Shown: positions 55,426 to 64,000 of the stretch, one piece after another | How positions within the stretch are numbered: position 1 is the stretch's first letter | How the letters are laid out: each line of letters starts with the position of its first letter | Assembly (NCBI GenBank): GCA_963693315.1 | Contig: OY856188.1 | Location: 62,001 to 126,000 of the forward strand | DNA length: 64,000 nt | Source of the DNA: Diogma glabrata | Lineage: Eukaryota; Arthropoda; Insecta; Diptera; Cylindrotomidae | Direction: 5' to 3' | Notes under the pieces: model-generated | The model's database searches: none | Seen by the model: only the letters and a program-made list of their open reading frames with translations | Told to the model about the DNA's origin: nothing | Position numbers and translations under genes: made by a program

Positions 55426-56158
55426 TTCATTTTAACATAAATTTATTATATAAATTTCACAAATTTAGACACACCACTTGTATTAAAATTATTATTAATT
55501 TGTAGTTTAGTTTATTATTTGACTATTGTAAATCATTTTTGGGCATTTTTCATAAATAAAACTGAAGATTTTCCAGTAACTAAACAACACTGCGGGCTAC
55601 CAAAAACATCGATTGAACATAAATTTACGAATTATTTTTAACCAGTTTATACTTATTACTTGTTTAAATGTAATTAACAATTCCTAGATAAATTTTTAGT
55701 TTATTTTTTAACACTTTTCATACAAAAACTGACGATTTTGTATTAACAAAAATTCATTTTTGGCCCCCGGCTTTAAAATCAACTATCTATCTGTCAAAAT
55801 ATTTTTAGGAAAATACTCAATTGCGGTATACCGCGCTTATACCGCGGACCGTGAAGATAGTCACAGCCGTTTTATATTTGGCAGGCACTGTCATTAAAAA
55901 TTTATTGGTGTCGGAATCGTTGATTTTATAAAAAATAAGTACTATATACTACAGTTGATATTGGCAAAATATTATACGAATACCCTATTGTAAATGAAAA
56001 TGTAAGCTTGTGCTTTGAAAATTAAACAGGCAGTTTTATTTTTTTAAACAGTCGGATTCGGATAAAACATTTCTATTATTTGTAAAGAAGGTAAACAACA
56101 AAACATGATTTTTATTGAGTTGAATAAATTTTGTTTTTAATATTCTAGAAAAAACAAA

Positions 56159-56974
56159 ATGGAACATAATCGAAAATCTCCTCCAGAAATTATTCGTTTT
56201 ATATGGGCCGGTATAAAAAAATTAAGTATCGATAAAAAACCGACTACAGCTAAAAGCTTGACCGTCTTCTTACCCGATTACATGAATATTACTGAGGAGC
56301 AGTTAAAGATTTATTTAAATCAATCAGTTGAAGAACGGGTTTTACAGCAAGATGATTACACGAAACGTCGAAGTAGTCTTTCTAAAAAAACAATTCACTA
56401 TCAAATTCCAAAACAGAATGTTGTGCAAAACGTAAAATATGATTGGTATTGTTATGGCTGTCATACTGGAGGTGATGTGGTTAATTGTTCAAATTGCTTA
56501 CGAGTGTTTCATGCAAGTTGTGCAACTGTAGTTGCAGATAATTCTTTTTTAGCAACAAGTGTGGAATCTGCTACACCTACACAAGTTTCATTTACATCAT
56601 CAACATCAAGTACTTCGCCTTATATCTTTGTGGATGATGATTCCGATTCTCTAAGTTTTATCAAATCAGAAAATTTAAAAGTAGAACGTTCTAGTAGTGA
56701 TCACGAACTAAAGCCAAAACTTGCAGATGTTGAGTTTATTTCAGTCGTACGACAACCAAACTTACGCAAAAAACGTGGGGAAAAAGAGTTGAAAAATGAA
56801 AGTGTATCGATAAATTTGTCAGGTGCACAAGACAATATAGAGAACGTGTCCTCTAATGCTTTATGCAAACACTGTATTGTCATGAAAACATCAAATAGTA
56901 ATCAAATACCTAATATGAGTGTTGAAGAACTTAATTGTTTGATAACATATTTATTTGATGACATTAAAACTTGG
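56159..56974 (+). CDS. ZMYND11: ZMYND11/BS69-like chromatin reader, first coding exon
   Basis: ZMYND11 reads histone H3.3K36me3 and tunes transcription elongation in the nucleus. This exon (272 codons, donor TGG|GTAAGT at 56974/56975) encodes an N-terminal winged-helix-like region (residues ~8-90, IIRFIWAGIKKL...) and the first half of a PHD finger: DWYCYGCHTGGDVVNCSNC, then RVFHASC. Unlike vertebrate ZMYND11, the final Cys pair (LCKHC, residue ~240) comes after a ~115-residue Ser/Thr- and acid-rich insert. The last residues (LNCLITYLFDDIKTW) fit the start of the bromodomain. Bromo, PWWP and MYND exons were not found downstream. The acceptor ATTCTAG before 56145 and a donor near 56088 indicate a spliced 5' UTR. 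The name is inferred from domain order and short motifs. Confidence 0.75.
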
Positions 56975-57035
56975 GTAAGTGTTTTATATAAATTATAAAA
57001 TCAATTATAAAGTATTCCATTCTTAGTATAAATCG

Positions 57036-57110
57036 TAGTCAGGGTTACCATCCGTCCCAATTTCGTCGAGACTGTCCCAACGTGTAAAAAACAGATTCCC
57101 GCGTCCGCAA
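57036..57110 (+). mobile_element. hAT-type MITE terminus
   Basis: CAGGGTTACCATCCGTCCCA at 57043 is the typical start of a large group of insect hAT MITEs. No matching right end was seen, so only the terminus is claimed. Confidence 0.4.
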
Positions 57111-57179
57111 TGCTAACTAAATTCTACATACAAGGTGCGCACCAATATACAATTTTCGGTACGGGCTAAAATGCTAAAA

Positions 57180-57795
57180 CATTCTTGTACAACAAAATTT
57201 TAAGAGTAAAACTAAAACCGTATTAATATACAGTATACATAGTTTTTTTTTTGAATAAAAAGGCTTGTTATAGGAATTACAATATTTGTCACAAGACATA
57301 AATAACTTTGAAGACCTAGGTCTCACAACAATATGCATTCTTAGGTGTTCCTTTTTTTTAACTTTTGTCAATTGAACGTACCCGAGATTGACTCTGGCAA
57401 AGCATTCCATTTTTTCCAATGTATGAACAAAGAAATCCCTCTGCATATTGCCACAATGACAGAGTGATTTCGACACTTTGACTATTTGCCCAAAGCAATT
57501 GATGAGTAAAACATTGGAAGAATATGGTTGAAGGATGGATTGATCCTATTTCATCCGACCACGGCTGGTGAAAATGTTTATAAAAAAAGAGATCAGCAAT
57601 AATATGACGGTTTTGTAGGCAATTAAGATTTTATGTTAAATTTCGATATTTTATAATTCGTTTAGCACGCTTTTGAACAGAGTCAAAAAGAGAAAGGATG
57701 GAAACAGATGCAGCGCCCCTAACTTGACAACAAAACTCCATAAAGGGACGAATATAAGACATATAAATGTAGAGTAATTGATACAGTGTAATGCA
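57180..57795 (-). pseudogene. LINE B family, C-terminal RT and 3' UTR
   Basis: In minus sense: YIRPFMEFCCQVRGAASVSI then LFDSVQKRAKRIIKYRN (about 57760-57640), a degraded middle, CHCGNMQRDFFVHT (about 57470-57420), and HIVVRP leading into the B-type 3' UTR (57340-57250). A T run at 57244-57253 (polyA in element sense) ends it. Clearly related to element B, but more decayed than the copy at 36.4 kb. Confidence 0.72.
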
Positions 57796-57861
57796 AATTC
57801 AACCGCATGGAGGAATCAGTTTTTGTTGATTTGTAATTTTTTTTATTTTTGATTTACGGGT

Positions 57862-57960
57862 AGACAAGCCCGCGTACTTCAGTCCCTGCTATCGAAATAC
57901 GAGTTGACGTGAGATATCACATACCACTGGCAAAAGCAGGGAGATGTCCAAGGTGATATT
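57862..57960 (-). repeat. Dispersed repeat (GCCAGTGGTATGTGATATCTCAC family), copy 2
   Basis: Reverse copy of 46160-46260 (GTGATATCTCAC..., GCAGGGACTG/GCAGGGGCTG). It ends next to an ATT-repeat, polyA-like boundary at 57960-57975. Confidence 0.55.
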
Positions 57961-58104
57961 ATTATTATTACTTTATTTCAATGTAAGTAAGCTGAAAGCT
58001 TTTATTTACAATACATATAACGACAGTATCACAGATACATATTTAAAAATAAGAGATATAATATACAAAAACAAAAAATGAAGTGCGTAAATTTACACGC
58101 TTTT

Positions 58105-58590
58105 GAAGTAAAACTTCTTTGGCAACTGCGGCAGGTATTACTAAAAATATTAAATATAAAATAAAATAAATATTTTATATTGAAATTTAGAGTTTCTTTC
58201 TAATATTCTTGATAATATAATTTACAACAATGTGTAATAAAAAGCCATATTTACATGTTTTACAAAGTCTTACAACGGATTACAAATTAAATTTCAGGAT
58301 GAATACTTCTCCACTTAATTTAACAATTGGTACAACAATTGATGCATTTTTCAATAAGTTTATCCAATTTGTCATAAACCTCTAATTTCATATTTCAATT
58401 ATGCTAATAATTGAATTGATTCTGTAATACATTATGTAAATATTGCTTTTTATTACACTTGCTGTAAATTATATTATCAAGAAATGAAACTCTAAATTGC
58501 AATATGACATATTTATTTTATATTTCATCTTTTTATTAATCCTGCCACAGTAGCCAAAGAAATTTATTTCAACCGCAAAGATTACACGCA
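58105..58590. mobile_element. Foldback element with ~150-bp arms
   Basis: AAACTTCTTTGGCAACTGCGGCAGG on the left is mirrored by CCTGCCACAGTAGCCAAAGAAAT on the right. The pairing continues through TAGAGTTTC and TTGATAATATAATTTAC. The centre is near 58340. No ORF. Confidence 0.65.
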
Positions 58591-58674
58591 CTTATTTTTC
58601 TATTTAACAAAACAAATTTAATCAACACAAATATTTTTTCCCGCCCGGGAAAGCCCGGGATGTAAACTCTAAAC

Positions 58675-59740
58675 ACCATGACCACCCTGACACCACCATG
58701 ACTACCATGAGCACCATTTCCACCATGATCACCATAACCACTATGATCACCATAACCACTATGATCACCATGACCACCATGACCGCTATGCCCAACATTA
58801 CCATCATGCCCACCGTGAACACCATGACCATCATGACCACCGTGAACACCATGACCACCATGCCCACCGTGACCACCATAACCACCATGACCACCGTGAT
58901 CACCATAGCCACCATGACCACCATTACCACCATAACCACTTTGACCACCATGACCGCCATGATCATAATTACCACCGTGAACACCATGACCACCATGAAC
59001 ACTGTGACCACCATAACCACCATGACCACTATGACCACCTTGACCACCATGACCACCGTGAACACCGTGATCACTATTGCCACTATGACCACCATAACTA
59101 CCATGACCACTATTACCAGTTTATATAATTTATTATATACCACCATAACCACCATGACCACCATGACCAACATGACCACCATGACCACCTTGACCACCAT
59201 GACCGCCATGACTACATGACCATCATTAACACCATAACCACCATGAGCACCGTGACCACCATGACCACTATGACCACCATGACCACCTTGACTACCATGA
59301 CCATCATGACTACAATGAACCCCATGACCACCATCATGGCCACCGTGAACACTATGACCATCATGACCACCGTGAACACCATGACCACCGTGACCACCAT
59401 AACCACCATGACCACCATCACCACCGTGATCACCATGACCACCGTGAACACCATGACCGTCATTACCACCATAACCACTCTGACCACCATGACCGCCATG
59501 ACCAACATGACCATAATTACCACCGTGAACACCATGACCACTGTGACCACCATGACCACAATGAGCACCATCACCACCGTGACCACCATGACCACCGTGA
59601 TCACCATTACCACTATGACCACCATGACCACTATTACTAGTTTATATAATTTGTTATATACCACCATAACCACCATGACCCCCGTGAACATTACCACCAT
59701 GACCACAATGACCACCATCTACAATCGACACATCCAACTC
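58675..59740. repeat. ACCACCATG minisatellite (1.07 kb) with a ~520-bp higher-order period
   Basis: Units of 9 bp (variants of CCACCATGA) run through the whole stretch. Two near-identical interruptions (ACCAGTTTATATAATTTATT at 59113 and ACTAGTTTATATAATTTGTT at 59634) lie ~521 bp apart, showing that a large block was duplicated. Because the unit is a multiple of three, ORFs of 170-195 codons are open on both strands (MVVMVVMVV or TTMTTMTT repeats). They are not regarded as genes. Confidence 0.92.
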
Positions 59741-60048
59741 ATATAACATTTTGTACGATACTGAATAAAGTGAATAAAAAATATAACAAATGAACAAATG
59801 AATAACTTGACATTTATATGTGTGTCATAATCGAATTGTATCGTATATTTGCCGAATATTATATTCGTTTTTGTAACTTCCGTTGCAAAATTCTCACAAC
59901 GCGCCTAAAGAAGTTTTACTTCAAAAATAACAATATCATACAAATATTTAAATACAACTTACAAAATTAAAGTGCGCTTTATACATATTTAAAAATTTTG
60001 CCATAGATGAGCAAATTCTTAAACTAAATGGAAGTTCATTGTACTTAC
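59741..60048. other. AT-rich stretch, probable 3' UTR of the following minus-strand LINE
   Basis: No coding signal. The palindromic phrase GAAGTTTTACTTC (59911) also occurs near 58110. Confidence 0.3.
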
Positions 60049-60369
60049 TCAACCCAAGGACGAAAAATGAAGTAGTATTATATGCCCAGTGCGCAAAGAG
60101 CACGCCATTTGGATCTTTTTAAAAAGATACGGAGGTCTTTTCATAAGTAAAATCTTATGAACATAAGCACAATTTCGAAACTCAAAAAACTTTTTAATGC
60201 CACAACCTAATAATTTATCAGCAAATGCTGAAATGTGATCATATTTCCGTAGAGAAAAAACATATCTAACACATGCGTTGAACAACATCTTCAATTTATA
60301 CATACATTTTTCAAGCATTCCATACAACACAACATCACAAGAAAGTAAGTGGGGCAAAATAAAAGACAT
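60049..60369 (-). pseudogene. LINE C-terminal RT fragment (same group as the LINE at 22.6-24.1 kb)
   Basis: The 106-residue frame begins in SFILPHLLSCDVVLYG and continues with LKMLFNACVRYVFSLRKYDH and RNCAYVHKIL. It aligns by eye with the region LIIPKLLYCSNIFHN...FNNCARYIF...RTCLFLHNLI of the LINE at 22616-24148. The 5' break at 60369 joins the palindromic repeat family, so this truncated LINE probably inserted there. Confidence 0.7.
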
Positions 60370-60560
60370 GATATCTTAGGGGTGCTGGCGGATGAACTCA
60401 GTCAACGGTTGCATCCTCAATCTTAGCTAAGGAGTTTTCCTTGATGATTGCACGTTATTGCTTGCTTGAAGAATCGATCCTTTATATAACTCGTATGTGC
60501 GAGCTTTAATCATTGAGAAAGTTAGTGCGTAACATGATCAAGGAATATGCCAATAGCTGG
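60370..60560 (-). repeat. Dispersed palindromic repeat, copy 3
   Basis: Reverse copy of 45975-46150 (TTAGGGGTGCTGGCGGATGA, GTTATTGCTTGC, GATCAAGGAATATGCC). Confidence 0.6.
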
Positions 60561-60569
60561 ATCATTTTT

Positions 60570-60825
60570 TTTTTTTTTAATAAAATGTGTTGTGTAGTAG
60601 GAATTACAATATGTGTCACAATAACACATAAAAACCTTTTAAGACCAAGGTCCCACAACAACATACGTTCAAAGGTGTTGATGGACGTAAATCTTTCTTT
60701 TTTTGTTTTTTTATATTTTTTTGTTAAAGAATGGCTAACTAAGCAAAAAATCCTATCACTGATACAATATGACATAGGCCAATATTTTATGATAGAATAG
60801 AGAAAATAAAAGTAAATTAAAAAGT
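60570..60825 (-). repeat. SINE-like repeat sharing the LINE B 3' tail, copy 2
   Basis: Matches 41689-41930 over its whole length in the same orientation (head CATAAAATATTGGCCTATGT, then GTTGTTGTGGGACC and CACAACACATTTTATT). In minus sense it ends in a 14-nt A run (60567-60580). The ORFs here are chance. Confidence 0.55.
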
Positions 60826-61179
60826 AAATAGTCCAGTAACTTTATACATTACCGTATGCGTCAAATCCGGTAGTTCTTATTTTTTGCAGACTTGTTTATG
60901 ATGTTGGCCTAATGAATAATCCAAGTTTGTGACCTCGAGCGCCGAACGCAACTTCGTAAAAAATCGCAAAAACCGCGAAAAATCGTTATTTTTTCAAATT
61001 TTGGCGATTATAACCCTAAAGGACTAGTTTTTTCTTTAACCTTTCTTAGGCCGTTTTTAAAGTAGACTAAATTTGCTACAATATGATACTAGAACTGTCT
61101 CTGCAGACCCAATAGTTTCCGAGATTAAGCCTTTCAAAGTTTATCATTTTTTTCGAACTTCGCAATTTTTTGCAATTCT

Positions 61180-61640
61180 GTCGTTCTACATAAACTGTGA
61201 CCCTGAATATACTATCGAAGCCCTGTACTTTTATGATGGGATGTTAAAAAAGAAAATGAGAAGTGTGAACAGTGTGCACAGGTATGTTGAACTCTCGATA
61301 CTTTTCCAAAATCATCCTTATCGAGAAAAGTGCATCGGTAGTACCTCGGCTCCGCCGTAAACCACACTGATATTCTCCAAACAGTTGTTCAGCAAAAGGA
61401 AATAAATGATTAAATTAACAATTAAATCAATATTTATAAATTTTATGCATTTGTTACAAAAAACGGTGTGTATAACTAGTGCGAATGCGTTTTCCAAACG
61501 CGAGTTATTGCAGCACTCCCTACGGTCATGCTGCAAACTAACTCTTGTTTGGAAAACACATTCGCACTAGTAATACAATCTACTATTTCTCATTGGCCAC
61601 CACACACACATGTATTTATTAATACAATTATTAGGACAGG
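61180..61640. mobile_element. Insertion inside the left arm, with a 97-bp hairpin
   Basis: This stretch has no counterpart in the right arm, so it inserted later. At its centre (61475-61571) lies a two-part hairpin: ACTAGTGCGAATGCGTTTTC pairs with GAAAACACATTCGCACTAGT, and inside it TTGCAGCA pairs with TGCTGCAA around a CTCCCTACGGTCA loop. Ends of the insertion are not defined. Confidence 0.6.
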
Positions 61641-62049
61641 GATGTACAATAGACATGACCTAACTTATGAAGTTGTCATTTTATCCCTCCCATCGACTAA
61701 TTATGTTCCATTTGACTCGAAAATGAAGTGTATGCAGTTTTACTGAAATCGGAAAATAATTACCCACCGCGCAGTGGCGTCGAAGATAAGAAAATTAGCA
61801 GAATAATATAATTTTTTATTTTTATCAGATCAAGAAAATCAGATCAGATCTTAAAACATAATATATCTCATAATTTTGATTTTTTTATTAAAACCTTATA
61901 CGATTCCTAAGAGCCTAAGAGCCTAAGTATGTAGAAATCGATCTTAGGAAAGCGTTTATATTGAATTTCTTCTTAAATCCAAAAAAAAAAAATTTCTGCG
62001 AAAATTCAGAAAACATAAATTTTTATGTTAGATTTAGACTTTGTTTGAG

Positions 62050-63194
62050 TAACACAAATTTTTATTTTGGGATACATTTCTAGCAGAATTAACTGGACAT
62101 GGTAAAGTAGATCGTTTGCCAACCATAGTAACATTTGGTAATGTTGAGAAGTTATTAACGGTTCCATAATGCGAAGAAGGGAGCAACTTATCGATTGCGA
62201 ATGCGATATATGAATGCCTTGAAGAATGGGATCTTACTGATAAAGTCGAAGCCATGTGTTACGACACGACATCAAGTAACACTGGACCAGAAAAAGGTGG
62301 AAAAAAGATTGGCCACAACTTGATTCGATTCCCATGTCGTCATCACATACAGGAGATTAAACTACGGGCTGTTTATGATCTCAACTTTGGAAAGACCACA
62401 GCACCCGATGTTTCGCTGTTCAACAAATTTCAGAAAGCATGGGACGATGGTAAAATTAATAAAACATTGTTCAAAAGTGGAATATCGCACAAAAAGCTGG
62501 GAAACAAAATTCCAAAACACTCGTGAGAAGCTCTAGTAATTTTTTGTCATGAAGAGTTGGAAAAGTCACACCCACGCAGCGACTATAAAGAATTTTCGGA
62601 AGTTACATTGAGTTTTCTTGGCAAACCCATTGAGAATTACAAATTCAAACGCCCAGGTCCGTCAAGTCACGCCCGCTGGATGACTAAAGCCATTTATCTC
62701 CTGAAGATATTTATATTTGGTAATCAGTATGATATTGCAGTTGGAGATTTAAATAAAGTTCGAGACGTTTGCATTTTTCTGATTATGTTGTATATCAGGA
62801 TTTGGATTTCATCAAATCGGCCATCTATTTAACGGAAGTAAATATTGGCTTGGCATTTTTCGACCGAGAGATTTCGTTTGATGAAAAACAAAAAATGGTT
62901 CATAACCTTGAGGTCCCAGCACGAGACATCCCCAGCGCATCCCAAACCTGCAAAAAGGTTTTGGCGCAGTCAAACATTTGCATCTTTTTGCTAATAAGAA
63001 CATTACTGATTTTGTCACAGAAAAAACTCAGAGTTTTTTTAATCGATTTAGAATTTCTATTGATATTTTGCTACATGACCCATCGGAATGAGGATTTCGT
63101 CAAAGCCACGTTGTTTTGCCAAAGTTTGCATGTTGTTAATGATACCGCCAAACTCGGTGTTAAGTTGATGACACGGAATACAACAACATTCTAA
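62050..63194 (+). pseudogene. RNase H-fold transposase-like protein (hAT-like), broken
   Basis: Plus-strand pieces: LAELTGHGKVDRLPTIV (about 62090), LEEWDLTDKVEAMCYDTTSS then NTG (62215-62285), FPCRHHIQEIKLRAVYDL (62325-62380), LFNKFQKAWDD, and ARWMTKAIYLLKIFIFGNQ (62665-62725). The DTT-S-N, C-x2-H and RW-M signatures resemble the D, CxxH and later blocks of hAT transposases, but I cannot place it in a named family. Stops at 62136 and 62524 and a frameshift near 62770-62820 break it. It lies between the long inverted arms, which supports a transposase role. Confidence 0.65.
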
Positions 63195-64000
63195 CTAAAG
63201 ACGAGGAAGGTACACAATACACCATTCAGGTGGTCGAAAACTACAGATGCAAATACCCATCATACAATAAATCTAATTTAATGTATTGATTTCTTTTGGA
63301 AAAATGTTGCTTTTGAATGAAAAATTGTTATAAATTTAACCATAAAAATTAATTTTTTCTCTTTGAAAAAAATAATTATGAATTAGTGAATTTTCGAATA
63401 TGTAAGAAGAAAAATTAAGATAAATCGCTTTCCTAAGATCGATTTCTACATACTTAGGCTCGTTGGAATTTTTAATTAATTAGCTTTTAATAAAAAAGTC
63501 AAAATTATGAGATATATTATGTTTTAAGATGATTATATCTGATAATAAAAAAACCTATTATTCTGCTAATTTTCTTATCTTCGACGCCACTGCGCGGTGG
63601 GTAATTATTTTCCGATTTCAATAAAACTGGATATAGTTCATATTCGACTCAAATGGAACATAATTAGCCGGTGGGAGCAAAGAAAAAGATGGTTTGAAAA
63701 TTGTTCATACATATCTGGTCATGCCTAATGTACAAAACTCTACAAAGGTATAAATTGCAAAAAATTGCGAAGTTCGAAAAAAATGATAAACTTTGAAAGG
63801 CTTAATCTCGGAAACTATTGGGTCTACAGAGACAATTTTGGTATCATATGGTAGCAAATTTAGTCTACTTTAAAAACATTTTAAAAAATTTAAAGAAAAA
63901 ACTAGTCCTTTAGAGTTATAATCGCCAAAATTTGAAAAAAAAAAAAACGATTTTTTCGCGGTTTTTTCGATTTTTGACAAAGTTGCGTTCAGCGCTCGAG

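Larger units (their letters stand above)
50574..55869. mobile_element. 5.3 kb transposon with CGGCTGTGACTATC inverted ends and GCGGTATACCGC motifs
   Basis: The left end CGGCTGTGACTATCTGCCCG and right end (reverse complement CGGCTGTGACTATCTTCACG) start a long inverted repeat. It continues through CGCGGTATACCGCAA, CCGGGGGCCAA and AATACAAAATC, and reaches ~600 bp into the element when a MITE insertion is discounted. TTTATATT on the left (50566-50573) recurs at 55871-55878, one base off the right end, a possible 8-bp target duplication. No transposase was recognised inside. A LINE endonuclease relic and simple repeats fill the interior. It lies between the divergent genes Rrp4 and ZMYND11-like. 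Confidence 0.7.
60934..64000. mobile_element. DNA transposon with very long inverted termini (CTCGAGCGC...GCGCTCGAG)
   Basis: The left arm (60934-61178, then 61640-61950 after a 460-bp insertion) pairs with the right arm (about 63425-64000). Landmarks are CTCGAGCGCCGAACGCAACT at the left edge, the complement at the right edge, TTTAAAGTAGACTAAATTTG, CCCACCGCGCAGTGGCGTCG and CCTAAGATCGATTTCTACAT. The arms total ~560 bp each. The transposase pseudogene lies between them. The right end coincides with the window edge, so its target duplication cannot be checked. Confidence 0.8.

Noticed and set aside
58622..59746. Four ORFs of 168-195 codons on both strands
   Set aside because: They are translations of a 9-bp minisatellite; no domain, no splice or start context.

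Overview
The window is AT-rich nuclear DNA from an arthropod, most likely an insect. It has spliced genes with short GT-AG introns, several families of non-LTR retrotransposons, Penelope-like and Ty3/gypsy elements, many inverted-repeat DNA transposons and long microsatellites. No bacterial-type operons, rRNA or convincing tRNA genes were seen. The order of insect cannot be told from the sequence.

Three host genes are recognisable, all between 46 and 57 kb. The casein kinase 2 beta subunit (minus strand, four coding exons at 46455-47209, last exon not found) is followed by the exosome subunit Rrp4/EXOSC2 (minus strand, two exons, 49413-50354, complete). A ZMYND11/BS69-like chromatin reader is on the plus strand (first coding exon 56159-56974, remainder beyond recognisable sequence). 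Rrp4 and the ZMYND11-like gene are divergent, and a 5.3 kb inverted-repeat transposon has landed between them. One orphan exon candidate is at 16768-16843.

Most of the rest is mobile DNA. At 1.6-3.4 kb is a 5'-truncated Penelope-like element framed by inverted pseudo-LTRs, each with a hammerhead-like core. From 4.2 to 15.3 kb there is a deep nest. A LOA-like LINE is split by a CR1-like LINE. That is split by a DNA transposon with CAGGGCTCCCG ends, which holds a foldback element, itself split by a hAT-like element with an 8-bp target duplication. The target duplications let most of the insertions be ordered. From 18 to 25 kb come a decayed gypsy element, a hAT-like transposase relic, a LINE with an uninterrupted reverse transcriptase, and a LOA RNase H tail. 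From 25 to 34 kb there are mainly foldbacks and palindromes. From 35 to 46 kb come TG/TA microsatellites and four more LINE relics in both orientations. After the host genes are LINE fragments, a 1.1 kb ACCACCATG minisatellite and, at 60.9-64.0 kb, a DNA transposon with very long inverted termini and a decayed transposase.

The most interesting feature is at 31.3-33.0 kb. A ~485-bp unit occurs once inverted and then about 2.6 times in tandem, and each copy carries a 71-nt sequence that folds by eye as a complete type III hammerhead ribozyme. All helices are conserved, and the catalytic core is intact in three of the four copies. Together with minimal Penelope-type hammerhead motifs at 1.7, 3.3 and 29.6 kb, this makes the window rich in candidate self-cleaving RNAs.
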